Assembly: GCF_011397635.1 (NCBI RefSeq)
Contig: NC_064758.1
Span: 22,528,513 to 22,592,512, forward strand
Length of the DNA stretch: 64,000 nucleotides
Direction of reading: 5' to 3'
From: Epinephelus fuscoguttatus
Taxonomy: Eukaryota > Chordata > Actinopteri > Perciformes > Serranidae
Both the position numbers and the translations under genes were made by a program. A model generated the notes under the pieces. It did no database searches. It saw only the letters and a list, made by a program, of their open reading frames with translations, and was not told the origin of the DNA. Positions 11,061 through 24,929 of this stretch are shown piece after piece (the stretch's first letter is position 1; each line of letters begins with the position of its first letter).

Positions 11061-13900
11061 CACACAGCACACATCAGGCTGGATCCAGTAAACAGCTTTC
11101 TGCTGGGGAGTCAAGGTCTCTGTAACACTAGTGTGCACACTTGTTTTTTGTTTTCTGCAACATGGACATTAACTTTGGATCTGCACGGATACTAAAAAGC
11201 TTTGATAATATCTGCAGAAATAATCATTTGTTGCCCTTTGAGACAAAATTGTGTTTTGGTCTAAATAAATTTACGTTACTAGCTATATAGAGTTGGATTA
11301 TTTATTAATTTAATGGTTATTCTTCACCTGCACTGGTGAAGCAAGCACTCAGGTCTTTTACTTGGGTCACAGTGTCACACTCTGTCGCAAATAAAAGCCC
11401 TGCAGTCAAGATTTTACTGAAGTAAGAGTTAAGTTAAAGTTTAAAAATACTTAAAAACATTACATGATGTAAGGAAAAACATGTCAGCCTTCCAGAAAAT
11501 GTGGGGTCCCTTTATTAACATTCTGCCTTCTTTGGATTTGCGACTCTTCCTGGACCAACATTAACTTTAACTTTTATTTTGATTTCATTAAATATACTGT
11601 CATATTCACATAAATGACAAAAATGGGGTTCCTCTTTCCCAACTTTGATCATTTCTGACCCATTTGTGAATTTATTAATATATGCTTGTACATCAAAATG
11701 TCCTAAGGTTTAGTTTTTAGTACATCCTCTCTGTATATAATAGTATCCTTCTATTTCATTTAAAGATTTGTGTATGTGTATGTTTGTTTGTTTGGTGTTT
11801 GCTTGGGGTTTTTTGGCCTCTTTTCTTATAGTTTTGGATAAGTATCTTTGTCCTTTTTCTTTTACTTTTATTTTTTAAAATATGATTTCAAATGCACAAA
11901 CGTAAACCTGACACTTTTATGGAAATGCTCCCACACTGTATGTAATGATGTAAAAACAAATCTTTGCATCTTTGCAAAAAAAAGGTTTAAAAGTGCTAGC
12001 ATCAAAATATTTTAAAAGTAGAAAGTACAAAAAATGATAGTACACCTTTAAAAAAATGACACATTTCAGAATAGTGTATTGAATTATGATTATTTATGCA
12101 TAAATATGTAGCCTATATCGCTTTAATGTTGCATTTTTTAAATATATACTGCTAGGTAGCTTTTAAATTTCACCAAGGCATCAGTAAAGAATTATTTTTA
12201 TCCATGGTAATACACATTCATTTATTTGTTGATTATATTTTGTATTATAAGTCAAAATATGCAATGTAACTAAAGGTATCAAGTGTAGTGGAGTAAAAAG
12301 TACAGTATTTGCCTTTGAAATGTAGTGAAGTAGAAATACTCAAAAAAAGTACAAGTACTTCAAAATTGTGCTTCATTCAGAGGTGTAAATATAGACAGTG
12401 CAGGCAGTGTGGTTGCGATGGGGCCTTAGAGGTGGAGTAGCCCACAGAAAGAGGGGGCCCTTGCAACTGATTTAGATTTCCACCTTGACTAAGTTCCTGC
12501 GTTCACAGTGCAATGATAACAAAATGTTCGTAATTTAAAAATGGTTCCATTTGCTATAAATGTTAATAGTCAGTAGCTATCTAAAACACATAGTGTGCAC
12601 TGGGTGCAGTGGTCAGTGGTAACTTCCCTACACCACTAACTTAAGTACAGTACTTGAGTAAATTTACTTAACAGCACTGTCAAACAGGCAAAGCAAGAAA
12701 GTGACACAAACACCTTAGGCCCCTCAAGAGCCTCTGATTCACTGTGCAGCATAATAAAAGTGTGTTTAATTGAAACTTTGCTTGACAGTTGATAATACTA
12801 AAGTATCAGTGGGGTCAAAGTGATGTGCAACTTAAAGGACAACTGATTTATTCCAACTTGGGTTTTATTTTTACTGCTCCAGCTTTTAGTTCGATCACTT
12901 AACTGGCAACGTTGTAGTAAACCAAAGAAATTGCTGAGATCTGGGGACAAACTGCATTCTTACTTGACCTGTTGGCCATGTGATGAAGAGAAACTCTGTG
13001 CCAAACTGTAGTTTTTCGGACTTTTATTACTTGGTGTTCAATCATAGCACAGCACCCCGGCGTCCAGCATAAGAATAAAAGGGAGGCCATCCAGCAGCTC
13101 ATTTCTGGTCTCAGCCCTACAAGCAGGTTTATCCGACCATGGTATACACATTTAAATTTACTTCCTTTTGTTTTTTAGCATTCAAGCACTGCTATTTCAA
13201 ACATGTATTTTCCTCAAGAGACAATAAAGTTAAAACCTACTGAGAGTTTGAGGTGTTGAAGTGTGCACCCTTTTGCTATGTTTTGTAATTATGTTACCAG
13301 ATATAACTCAAAACTAAAACTAATATCAAATGCTTTGGTGGTTAAAACCATTAATGTATATGGAAAATATATAGAAAATAATTATAACTGTCACTTGACT
13401 ATAAAAGTTTTCATTTTTAATTTGTGGTCTGTAATTGTTCCTGTGACTTACAGTATGAATTACTGTAAAGCAGAGTGAAAAAAGAAAAACTCTGTTAATA
13501 CTGATGGTAAAACTATAAGACTATATAAGACTAGATCATAAAAATGAATCCACCCAATGTGTAGTTTGCTGGTGTGTCAGTGGATGTCTCTGTTTGCTCA
13601 TATGATGATTTTATGAGCGACAGCCGTCAAATTAGTCAGCGATGACACATTTCAGCTGAACAAATGACGTGGACTCAAATTCAAACTCAAGCGGATGTGC
13701 GCTTTGCAAATTCAGCGGAGTGAGCTCTAGTTGTTTCCACTGTGTGGTCTTTGCAATCAAAACGTCACCTATTTTAAAGTGTATTTAACTGTTATTATTT
13801 CACCAACTCAACGAATGAGATTTTACTGACAGTGAAGATCACAATTTATTTGAATTGTATGTTGCACATAATTTAACACAATAAAGATACAGGCAGAGTT
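11061..13900. other. Intergenic region between ppard and def6
   Basis: No protein gene is recognised between the ppard promoter and the def6 3' end. The DNA is AT-rich. From about 12290 to 12680 it holds a dispersed-repeat-like stretch with AAGTACAAGTACTTCAAAATTG and ACTTGAGTAAATTTACTTA, which I recognise as a common teleost repeat. A small TATA-like and ATG-containing module at 13070-13240 is discussed under findings. Confidence 0.55.
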
Positions 13901-13921
13901 TTAAAGGCATCAGTCCACTCT

Positions 13922-13927
13922 TTTATT
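13922..13927 (-). terminator. def6: Candidate poly(A) signal of def6
   Basis: TTTATT on the plus strand reads AATAAA on the minus strand, 587 bases beyond the def6 stop codon at 14514. A second hexamer lies just beyond, near 13848. Either would give a 3' UTR of about 0.6-0.7 kb. Confidence 0.45.
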
Positions 13928-14513
13928 TACAATAATGTTAACTGACAGAAACAGGAACGACAACGGGAGTTTCTTTCTCTCTTTCTCTCTCTTTCCTGTT
14001 TGTAAGGAGCAACACTCTTAGACTGACTAGACTTAGAGTGACGTAAACTAAAGACTTACCCACAAGAAAGTCAAACTACTCTCCAGCCAAAAATACATAT
14101 GTAAAAATTGTTACAACATTGTTATATGCCTATATTACAGAGCTAAATATATGAGCTTCCTTGTATGGTATGTAAGTATTAGCCTTTGCACATCACAATT
14201 CACTTTGTACTTTGAGGATGTTGCGTTCAGCTCATTTTCTTTGCACTGAGGTATCGTATATGTCCAGGACAGGCCTCCCACAGGCTGCAGTCAAAGCATT
14301 AGTTGATTCTGCGAATGCGTCTTCTCATTAAAATGTTTTTCTGTCTGTGAAATGAGGTCAGTAAATACAACAGTTAATAGAAATGGTAGTACCGTTGGTA
14401 GTAAATTCAGTTTAGTTCTGTAGATGTTCCACTGTTTTCTCTCTTGCCCTTCCTGTCAGAAAACCTCACAGACTGACACAAGGTTGCCCACGCAGCCTCT
14501 CTGATTCATCTTT

Positions 14514-17500
14514 TTAGGGGATGTCCATGTCTCCGTTAGAGGCATGGGAGTGACGTTTCTCTAGATCACTCGCAGCTCTGTTGTCAACATTTTCTTTGCT
14601 CTCCTCGTCCTGGTCCTCTGATCCTGATCTCCTTCTTAGACGCAGCCCGGGATCTCTCTGTGTCGGGATCTGGAAGCTGGAGTAGGAGCTTCCCAGCGAT
14701 GGTCGCTTCTCTAAAAAAAACAGTACAGACAAAACACTTCAGATAATGAAGTGAATGTTTACAGCAGGCAAGTGAAAACAGACACAGTGGCTTGGATTCT
14801 GAAATAGAGAAGGAATTTGCTGGTTTTGAAAAAGAAAAAGAAATTTAAGGAAGTATATTTATAGAGCAAGCTATGAGATATAATCACCATCTATTTGTTC
14901 ACATACTTTGATCTAAGAAAATGGTTTCACATAAGTCTTCATCCAAAGCAACGTTAAATGTCAAAGCAACCATAGCGCTGGCATTTAGTAAACTGTGCGA
15001 CACTCTGGGAAAAACACTTGCACATAAAAACAGCTGGAGGGAAACACTGAAAAGATCAGATCTGTGTGGAGTGAAGACAGTGATGTTTGTCTAATTAATA
15101 CATGAAACAAACAGAAATGTCATATTCACATCATGTACTCCACATTGTTTTTGAGATTTCACTTGAACTCCTTTAATTATGTCACCACGTGGGACTCTTC
15201 TGAAACAGTATAATAGCCCCTGTCAGGTGAATCGCACTCAACTTCTAATATTCACATAATGGTAGTGGATGGAAAAAAGCATTAATTCACGTTTTCTTTT
15301 GCCACTTTTCCGTAAAATCGATTTGGATGGAAACCGGGTAATAGTAGGAAAAGCACAGTTGTTATTAACAATATAAACGATAGCTCTGGTATTTTTGAGT
15401 GTCTCAGTCAGCCATGACAGTGTGACAGTGAGCCAGTATCTACAATACAAGGACCATGAACCTGAAGCAGCTAAACAGAAGTCAGCCATTATTAATTTTA
15501 TCATTCACACCTGTGCTTTCCCTACTGTCACGTGTCAAAACCCCTAATGTCAAAGTCTACTCTGATGGTGAGAGAGTTGGAAAAGCAAGCATTTTAAATG
15601 CTACACCAGGGATACTCAACTTACAGCCTGCGGGCAGATTGGGTGCGGGGTGGCCCGGCAACCATTTTCTGTTTCACTATGAAAACAAGTGGATTCACAC
15701 TTGTAATTTTGGGGGGTATAAGGTTCAAGAGTGCATCAAAAAGCATCACAATACAGCTTGCTTAATGATAAAAAGTGTCAGGGAGGATCCTGACAGAGGT
15801 CCAAGTGAATTGTTTTTATATTAATTAATGTTTGTTCATTAACTGGCCTCCTGTTATTTTGCAAAAGTGGCCCGCGAGCAAGGCAAAGTATCCCTGTGCT
15901 AGTGCAGTCTGGACACATACCGCCTGGTCCGATTGGTCGCATTAGTCTGTTCATCTGGACGTTCCAATGTTTGACATTGGTGCTTGCTTGGCGAAGTTTC
16001 CTTTGGGCAGCCTGTCAGAGAAAAAGAGCAGCTCATTAAAACACCCGACATCTACAAGCAATAAAGATATAAACTACTGTTAACATTACCACAAATTATA
16101 AATAATCTAAATATCAGTATTAAGTACCTTTTCACATTGAGATAACAAATTTCTGTCAAATTACAGAAAAAAATATTGACAAATACAATATAGAGGCACA
16201 AACGAAGTACAAAATTTATAAAATGAGTCACATAAAGTCTTCAAATGACAGAGCAAGCCTCGGTAAATAGGAGACATAAGAGAACCAGTCAGACTTTGTT
16301 GTTTGAAACTTGTTTAAAACTGTGGTTCTAGTTGGACTTTGAAATCATTGAACTGTTTTGAAGACAGACCATACGAGGCTGTTTCATTAATGCCTGTGTC
16401 ATGCTCCATGCTGTCTGTAACTGCATGTAGATGCTGTCATTTTGTCTCCTTGTAGATGAGAGTTTATATCTCAGTGAGCTTTGGCCTGGTTAAATAACGG
16501 TTAATATGGATTTATAACTATAATTTATTGAATTACTAACAGCAGGATAGGCTGTAAATTCAACTAAAAAGGTATGCAAATGTTTGGATGTCAGGTGGGG
16601 GTTGGAAGGGAACACGTAGAGGACACGTCTCTCTCAATATTTAGAACATATGGTTTTGTCCCATGCAATAAAAACATGAAAGTAGCAGAGGACTTTTATC
16701 AAGACATTTACACCATAAATTAATGCAGAAAAGAGGCAGAAATTGGAGCATAGAAATTAACCACAATACAGGAAATCGAGTGTTAGATGCTCAAAATTTT
16801 CTGGCAGAGAAACCCCAATCGTGTATACCCTTGTATGCGTGCAACATAAAACTTGAGCCCAAGCAGCAGCTGATGCTATTGGCTCAGTGGTTTATTCAGA
16901 TGTCACACCAGATCTCCATCAAGCAACATTTCCTCTGAGAGATAAGACATCTATAACTTGGACTTCACTTTCTTATTTGACTGTTCGGTTCTTACCACAA
17001 CATCCTGGTCAACCCTGTGCCGGTTGGCGCGGACCTCCTCCAGCTGCCTCTGCGCCTCATCCAGGGCCCGGGACTTGGCCTCCATTTCCTGTTTCAGCTC
17101 CTGCTTCTCCCTCTGCGTCTTCAGGATGTACTCCTCCTGTTCCTCCTGCAGGCTCATTAGGGCCTTCATTTTCTCCTCCTCCTCAGCCAGTAACCTGAAC
17201 ACAACACAAAGCACAAACAATAACATTTTAATAAACAATGTGTGATTGCCTCCCATGCTGTTTGAAATATTTATTTAATGTTTCAGGCATTATAAGGAGC
17301 AAAGGTGCACAGTGGCTGATGTAGGCTGGTTGTAGATTGATGTGATCATTTTATCAGAAACTAGCACTTGAAAAGGTTGAGAGAGCACAGAAACAGCAAC
17401 ACAATAGATCTGACTGATGGCGGCATTTAACAACTTCCTCTGCTGGTAGCTCAACTTCCTCAGGAACATAATGCAACATGAACTCCTTTCAACAGCTGAG

Positions 17501-20500
17501 TTTGGTATCTGCTGTCTGCACGAGAGCTCCTCCCTTCTTACAGCTAATACATTATTGTTAACAGGCTCTTAACCCAAACAAATGACTTCTTATTGTGCTG
17601 TAAGAGCGTATACATGTCACTAATCACACATTAGCAGAGATAAGTGGCTGCATATAACACTCTACCCTGCTTGAGCATAGCGGAAGGCCTCCTCATCCAG
17701 CCTGGCTTTGATCTCCTGCTGCAGCGCCTCCTCCAAACGCTTCTGCATCTCCTCCAGCTCCTGGATCCTCTTCCTCTGCCTCTCGGCCTCCTCCTCTTTC
17801 AGAGCCATCTCTGCCTGCATACTGACCCGAGCCTTGAGACACACAGCAAGAAGCAAACACATGAAACACACATCCTCCTGCCTCAAACTCTTTTTTTTCC
17901 CCTAAATGCTTCCTTCACCTCCTCAGCCTCTTGCAGCTGAATCTCCAGAGCCCGCTGGAGCTGTTCATGCTGCTGGCGCCTCCTCTGCTCGTCCTGCTCC
18001 ATGAGGGCCTGAGCCTGCTTTTGCACCTCTTTCAGGTGCTCCAGCTCGGCCAGCTTACGCTCCCGTTCCTCCTGCAGGGCGCACAGCCTTTGCAGCTCCT
18101 CCTCCTTGGCCTGCCGTCTCTTCTCCCGCTGCTCACGCTGTTCCCGTCGCTTCAGCTTCAAATCTTTGTGGAGGGACGTTTTCCCCTCCACGTGCAGCCT
18201 GATAGCTGTTTGAATCGCTGTGGAGAAGATATGATTTATTGATATGAAGATGTAGCTTTTAAGATCGATCCATAACTCATCAGTGATTAAAATCAGTAAA
18301 TGTGAGGCTCCTCTGACCTGTAGTCCACTCCTGTCTTTGTTTGGTGTCTGAGGCACTCATCTCATAAGTCTTGGAGAGAGTTTTCAGACAAAACATGCAC
18401 CTCTTCCCATCCCGATCTGGTAGCACCTGTTTAACAAGGAAAACATTCATTTTAATAAATAAATATCTCATTATGTTTTCCATTTGTTGTGACCATTTCT
18501 TAAATAAACAGTGGTGAGGAGAAAAAAAATGGTGAACTCACAGGGAAAAGGGCGTTTTTGATCCATTTTGAACGACCAAACAATATTTGTTCGTCTACTT
18601 CCTATAATAAAGCATGGTTTTAGAATGATTGATTGTTTTCTTAGTAAGTAACACATGGTGTAGTGTGCAGTGCTCTTGCTGGAAACAAAATAACAGAAAT
18701 TGACCACATTTGTGTTTGTCATTCCTCTGTGAGGTACTGTGTGGCATTGATGAGCTAATAATTGACTGTGTATCCGGAGCAGCCCAGGTAACAATCCCTT
18801 GACTCCAGCTCCTCCACTGCAGGCTCACATTCAGAGCGGGTCATTTGTGAGAGCGAGGCTGGCAGACTAAGCTTTGGTTCAGCTCATCTGAACTCTGAGA
18901 TTAGTGAGGAAATCTTGAAATATAGCAACATTCAGTTTCCACATATTGTGCTTTTTATAACCTTGATAGTTCCCAACCTTTTTCGGATAGTGACACCTAA
19001 ATATGAAGCTATGTCTACTTGGGGTCTGCATGAAAATGACTGGGGACAGGGAGGTTTAGAAAAGCGGGAGGGTTTGTAATTTTCTCCTTGCTGAAGGGAG
19101 GGGAGTCTGCATTTTTTTGGAGGGAGGGGGAGAGCCTTAAGTTATTAGTGACACGTCATTTGTCACTTTTCTTCAGCAGCTCCCACCTTCACTTTAATCT
19201 GCATCTTAACAGAAAGCGGAACAACAGTAAGTTGTGTCTATTTTAAGTAAACTGCATCAAAAAATGTTAACATGTTAAAGGGGGACAGGTCCTGGGGAGC
19301 TCTGTAAAGCTTTTGTGGCTCCAGAGGGAGCTGCCTGATATCTGATAAACTGTTTGAGTGTAAGAAGTGAGGTTACTAGACCTCTGCAGCCCGCTCCTCA
19401 TCTCTGCACAAGGCAACACTAGCCACTACTAGCTAACACACACAAATCTCTGACCAAACTGTTGGCTGTCAAACTGCACTGTGGGTTATGTAAGCAGCGG
19501 GTTATCTCTGTTTCTTTCTGCTGCATTGATTTTGAACTTTTTCATTCAAATGTCCTTTGTGAGTGTGACAATATTAATACAAAATCAGTGGAGCACTCTA
19601 TAACCCATCTGTCTTTTGTTTTAAGTGGGAAGGGTCACAATCAGCATACATTCCCATCACAGGTATTTACCGGCTCTAGCTCCGATTTGCAGTGATGGAA
19701 ACATGTCACCCGGGTGGACACGCACCTTTCCAGGATGACTGTTGGTAACTTTTATGACTCTCTGTCATCTTAGCCACAAATTTCGTCCGTCTCCATCCAA
19801 GCAGCACTTAAACATCATGCCAAATTAGTCTGCACTGAGTTTAAAGAGAGACTGAACAGGTGACAGGTGACAAGTAACCACTGTAACATTTTCACTGACC
19901 TCCATGCTGCTCTCTACTGTTTACTAACCCTGTTTACCAACACGTTCATGATGGGGGCATGACACACAAAAAACAACTGTAATGCATAAATGTCTACTGC
20001 CAGTGTTAAAGGAGTCTACTCTCTATTTTTAGTCGGTTTACCCACATTAAATAAATGCATATACATGCTAATTTTGGTGGGGTAAAATGATATTAAGATT
20101 TAAATTCGGGTAAATCACCTTAAATTCTTTAGACATGTTTTCTTATTAATGCCAAAATTTTTCTATTCAATACTGTTAGATTAATTTGAGATATAAGGGT
20201 CCCAATTATGATAACACAGAGGTGCGCCTTGCTTTTTTTTCCTCTTTAAACAAAGAGAGACATAATGTTCTGCCCTCCTCCCCACCCCAATAGTTTGCAC
20301 AGAGTCCCTTGCCATTCTTCGTAACGGGTCGCACATGTTTACAGATAGTTAAAAATTTAACAAGTGTTTTATTTGAATACTTTTTTGGAGTCCTGAAGGG
20401 GTAATGTTCTCCAGTAATTTTCCAAAAAAGACGAAGTCATAAAAAATGTGTTAACCAGTTTGTGACCTCTTTCACCCTCATCTTGCAACATCCTGGGGGG

Positions 20501-23500
20501 CTCCCACCCCCCAGGTCAGAAACTGCGGCCTAAAAGAATTACATTTTGACTCACATGTACAAAAAAAAAAGCAAATAGGAAGTGTGTATTTCTTTTCCAG
20601 ATAACTGAACAAAGAATACACTGTTATTAAGAGCCACGGTTCTTTGCAGTGTTAACAGTGTTTAGCTTTGAAAGACGACTCCAGCTGTTTACCTCCACAC
20701 AGCAGTTCCCATCCAGAACAATGTTTCCCTGGCAATCCTTGCGGTCCTCCCCGGTGTAGTAGGACAAATTGCTCGGCCTTAAGGTGAACCAGCGTTCTTT
20801 CCAGTTTCTCCTCAGCTGGCCTTTCTTCCAAAGATAACCCTGCATGTACCCCAACCGACAAACACAAACACATACACTGTCACCAACACAATGCAGAGCA
20901 TGTCAGGAACCCAAACACAGACTTCTAGTGACAGATGGCTCTCCTACCTCTTTGAGGACATCACCAACTATCTCCCTGTAAACTTCCTCTATAGCCATGC
21001 TGACTACGCTTTTGTCAATTCCTCTGGTTATCTTTCCCGAGTTCATCATCTCCAGAAAAACCCAGACAGTAATGCCACTCTGCTGCACCAAGTCTTGGGA
21101 GAAGAAGTCCTCTAATTCAACACAGTTGAACTCAATACTCATAGCCATGCATACTTTCTTGAGGAGGTACTCCACCTGAAAAAGAAAAGAAACCAAAGGT
21201 CTTGAGAGTGAAAATTAACGTGCTTCATTTGAGCTATCCATCGTTGCTGCAGTAAATTAGATCAGAGCAGTCTGGCACTACTTTATTTGAACACTGTATT
21301 TTGCAGTTTCCAACTTTCAACATGAAACACCAAAACTTGCACCCAACAATGTCCTTTCTCATGTCCTACTTTTATTTATGTTGATTGTTAATGAAACAGA
21401 TTTCAGTGACATTATTTACGACGCTGTAGTACTCTTTACACCACAGATTTCTTTGCACAGTAGTTGGTGTGTGAAGCACGCACTAAAATAAAACTGTATA
21501 ATGTTTTCTTAAACTCAGCACGATAGAAACTACTCTGCCCTTGAAATTTAGGGCTTTCTCTTGGCAGCAGCTGTGAAAAACACACAACAGGAAACCAAAA
21601 CGAGGGTTTGCAAGTGAGAAACAAGCCCACACTGTTGCATGAAAAGAGCACCGCGTTCCATGATGGCAAGAAATGAAGATTTCGGCCGGGGTGTACTTAG
21701 TGGTTGTAAGAAAAAAAGATCCAACATCACTTTTAGGTCACAGATTACTGACTACAGTCTCTGAATTGTTCTCAACAACAGAGCACAATAACTTGAAATA
21801 TCCATGTGGCTAAATTTAGACACAAGTGTCACTATCATTACACGCAGCCACTACGATTTCAAGATGTCCATGTTTGTTTGTTTAAATGCTTTTCGCAGTC
21901 CTGTCATGTCCCTGACTAACAAGAAATCCCTGAACTTCCAGGAAAAAGCATATTTTTTAAGATTTGTGATAGAAGATAGATAGATAGAGTGCTTGTGAAG
22001 AAATTCCTTTAAATCTGTACTGTACTTTAACCTACCTCGTCAGGGACCATAACCAAAGGGTACTTGTCTTCAGAGAGAAAATTAAAAAGGCACCAAAGCC
22101 GAAAAGCATCTTTCTCAGGCAGAACGGTGCTGCTAGTTTTGTCCGTCTGGTAGTTTTTCTTTGCTGTAAGCGTCCAACAGAGTTCATCTACGTTTTCCTT
22201 AATAAAAGAACCTTCAATAACCTACAACAACAAAATGCAGAGATTATAAAAAACGAATCAGCATCCTTGACTACACAGCATTATAATCTGACAAAACAAA
22301 AAGAGCATAGAGTTGTGTTTCTATCACCTTATCCAGGATGTATTTGGTGAGATAAGGCATATAACCCTGACTGGAAACTGGACCGTCATCATCGTCCCTG
22401 AAATGCTCCTCCAAAGCTACTGGGTCATGTGGGATACATAAGACTGTGCACAGGTTGTGGGACAGCACCTGGAATATCACAATAAACAGGACAGAAGTAT
22501 TTAAGCACACTTCAGAAAAGAGATGCAGAGTTAATGAGATACATCAAATAGACTTTACCGGCATGAATGCTGATGTTAAATCACAGTCAAAACTTAATTA
22601 CTGTGTTTGCAGGCTTTAAAACCTTTATGGTATCATTCCAGTAAGTAGTAAAGGGCAAAAAAAAATAAAAGGAATCTTTAGGGAACTGAAATTTTGAATT
22701 TGTGCTGCATTGTGTTTCTAAAAATATTTCTGTTAGCACATACGCCAGTGTGGAAAAAAAAAGTGTCTAAGAGGCAAGGTTGTTTAAAGACATACTGCAT
22801 GGCAGACATTTTAAGACAAAATATTTGAACTGCAAAAAGAAGTTTTTTTTTTTTTTTTAAAAATCTGTTTTAAAAAGAACCAAATCAAATTCATTTTGTG
22901 AAGCAGCTTCATACATGTAGTGCAGCTCAAAGTGCTATACAGGGGACTGGCGAACTACAAAGACAAATAATATGGGAGACTGACAAATATGGAGAGTCAT
23001 AAGATTAAAAATGCAAATAAAATGACATAAGTTAAATAATATAACAAATTAAAAGAGGTAAAAGGTAAAAAAAAATTACAAGATGACAGTTAAGTACCAA
23101 TGGGACATGCTCAAAAGTCATAAGATTAGTAAGTTATGAACTACTTAATGAGTGTTTTTCTGCTACTTCTTTTACTGCAATTATGTGTTCAAATGAGAGT
23201 GTCTTCACAATGTCTTGAGATATCTGTTGCATGTTATCAGAAAACCAGTCTCTGTGTGTTGAGCTGTAACCACATCCTGTCTCAAGTCTCCTGTGCAGTA
23301 CAACATCTGTCAGTTTTGAGGCCACGCCATGCAAACTGCTTGCCTCTGAGAGCGTCTAGAGAACATGGTGCCTGTGCACAGGCTGCATGCATGAGGGGGA
23401 TAAGCCTAGTCATGAGGCTGCCTCGCTGTGAGCCAGCAGCGGCAGGCAGCCCATCGTAGAAACGTGGAGGTGGCTGGAAATGGAGTCTGATCCACAGCAA

Positions 23501-24271
23501 GACCAAGAAGTGACATAACAATGAGATCAACAAAAGTACAGTGGCTTCATTGACGCCCTGTAGCGAGAGACAACAATCACCAACATGTTTCCACTTTGTC
23601 CCTGCTCTCACTGTAACAATGTTCTTTTGACGTACACGGGCTCATGTCTATTCAACTTGCTGTTCTGTGGTCAGGTCCAGTGCCAGAGGACCCTTTGCAC
23701 TACAAGCTGGTACATGGAGGCCCAGTGTAAGCACAGCTTGGAGATGAGGGCTCCCATTCATATACAGACTGAGAGCAAACTGTTACTCTCGTGCTCTTGC
23801 CAGACAGAGGTGCATATTGTGCCCTCTTTCAGCACTGAAAGCATTTTACTCGAAATATAAGGAACAAATTTGTTCCTTGTTGGGCAGCATGTGGTTTAAA
23901 AACACAGGAAATATTGAGGATGATAAGTAATAACAGATTGCGTACAACCTTATTTCCTGAAGCACGGAATCAAATGTAACAAAGGCCAAATAACAGATGC
24001 ATTTGTGACATTTAGTTTGCTGAGCACTTCAAATATTTTCACCTCATCCACCTCAGAGCGAGCCCACGTGATGGAATATGAATTGAGGTAGGAAATGAGG
24101 CAGCAGAGTAAAACAGTGAGTGAATTGTCAGATGAAATAAAGTCTCATTTATCAGGCAGAGGACCCCTCACTCACCTTTAGCTGAGACTTGGACACCTTA
24201 CCACTCTTCTCCAGATCCAGGGCTGTGAAGCCATACCAGATGGACTTGAGCAGCTCAGACCGCAGGTCCAT
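14514..24271 (-). CDS. def6: DEF6 guanine nucleotide exchange factor (11 coding exons)
   Basis: A SWAP-70-family protein, known in mammals as an exchange factor for Rho GTPases (Rac1, Cdc42, RhoA) that acts downstream of antigen receptors and binds IRF4. Coding exons, 5' to 3' on the minus strand: 24271-24176, 22468-22328, 22221-22036, 21175-20948, 20839-20693, 18426-18318, 18217-17919, 17832-17666, 17194-16996, 16011-15921, 14710-14514. These give 619 aa; human DEF6 is about 630. The start [19 protein letters not shown] matches the family. The EF-hand-like N-terminus contains [20 protein letters not shown]. The PH domain spans about residues 218-310 ([18 protein letters not shown] to [14 protein letters not shown]). 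A long Glu/Arg/Gln-rich coiled coil (DH-like region) covers about 311-525, followed by [12 protein letters not shown] and a Ser/Arg-rich tail ending NGDMDIP. Nothing is broken. Teleosts carry several def6 copies and I cannot say which this is. Confidence 0.95.
15607..15896. mobile_element. hAT-like MITE, 290 bp, in def6 intron
   Basis: It starts CAGGGATACTCAACTTACAG and ends AAAGTATCCCTG, so CAGGGATACT is the terminal inverted repeat. The 8-bp flanks TGCTACAC and TGCTAGTG could be a decayed 8-bp target duplication, as expected for hAT elements. GGCCCGC/GTGGCCCG-rich ends are typical of this repeat type. An open frame across it is accidental. Confidence 0.65.
18966..20535. mobile_element. Possible hAT/Charlie-like element ends in def6 intron
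   Basis: The left side has TAGTTCCCAACCTTTTTCGG. The right side reads, on the minus strand, GCAGTTTCTGACCTGGGGGG. Both resemble the CAGTGGTTCCCAACC termini of hAT elements. The 1.5 kb between them has no transposase frame. Either this is one non-autonomous element or two unrelated solo ends; I cannot decide by eye. It lies between def6 coding exons 5 and 6. Confidence 0.4.
22870..23095. repeat. Dispersed repeat with CAAAGTGCTATACAGGG core
   Basis: This stretch reads TTCATACATGTAGTGCAGCTC and then CAAAGTGCTATACAGG, followed by an A-rich tail. I recognise it as a common fish retroposon end. A looser relative occurs at 47585-47760. It lies in def6 intron 1; the rest of that intron (23100-24170) shows nothing recognisable. 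Confidence 0.5.
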
Positions 24272-24497
24272 GTCTGCTGCAGAGTAACTTTCTGGTTTCC
24301 TCCTCTACGTCTCTTCTTCTTCCTCTGCTGTTGACACAGGGCCCCTGGGTGACAGGCAGACACCCACACTGTGTTACTGCTCTCAGGCGGGCATGGGGCT
24401 TTACCAGGCTGTAGGCAGCGACACCTGCAGGACAAACACAGTCACTGACGGAGAGGGAGAGTCTGATTGTTTGCTACATGATCACATCCTGCCTTCC

Positions 24498-24920
24498 AGT
24501 GGTCAAATAAGTATTCAGATTCTTTAAAGTAGCAATGCCACAATATAAAAACACTTTAATACAAGTAAAAATCCTTTATTGCCCTTTAAACTGCTGTTAT
24601 AACATTATAGTTTTATGCTATTGTAGTATGTCTTATTTTTATACCATTAAATTATTATGAAGAATGCATTAAGATTTAATCAGAATCATAATGTTGTATG
24701 TTGTATGGTCGAATTGGAGATTTTGTTGGGTGCCATTGTAACAAAGTGTTGTTATATTGTGTAATGAGTGCATCGTGTTTTATCAGTAAAATATTATTCT
24801 TCAAAGTAACGAGTAACTAAAGTAGTCCAATAAATACAGAGAAGCATAATAATAGCAAAAGCAATAGCATAAAAATTAAATACTTAAGCAGTAAAGTATT
24901 AATACCTCCAAACTGCACTC
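24498..24920. repeat. Teleost dispersed repeat upstream of def6 start codon
   Basis: GTCAAATAAGTATTCAGATTC, then TTTAAAGTAGCAATGCCACAAT and AAGTAAAAATCCTTTATTGC, match a repeat type I recognise as common in fish introns. It is AT-rich, with no frame. It is likely in the 5' UTR intron of def6. Confidence 0.5.
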
Positions 24921-24929
24921 AAATACCGT

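Noticed and set aside
10848-11195. Proline/histidine-rich and glycine-rich open frames on both strands near 11 kb
   Set aside because: They are translations of (CTC)n, poly-C and (CA)n low-complexity DNA, with no splice context or homologous domain.
15456-15824. 122-codon plus-strand open frame
   Set aside because: It spans the 290-bp hAT-like MITE and flanking def6 intron; no protein similarity is recognisable.
17644-18242. Leucine-rich plus-strand open frames
   Set aside because: They are the antisense shadow of the def6 coiled-coil exons at 17666-17832 and 17919-18217.
23134-23611. Opposed 100-codon frames in def6 intron 1 as a possible nested gene
   Set aside because: No domain, splice partner or promoter was recognised, and the length is within chance for GC-moderate DNA.
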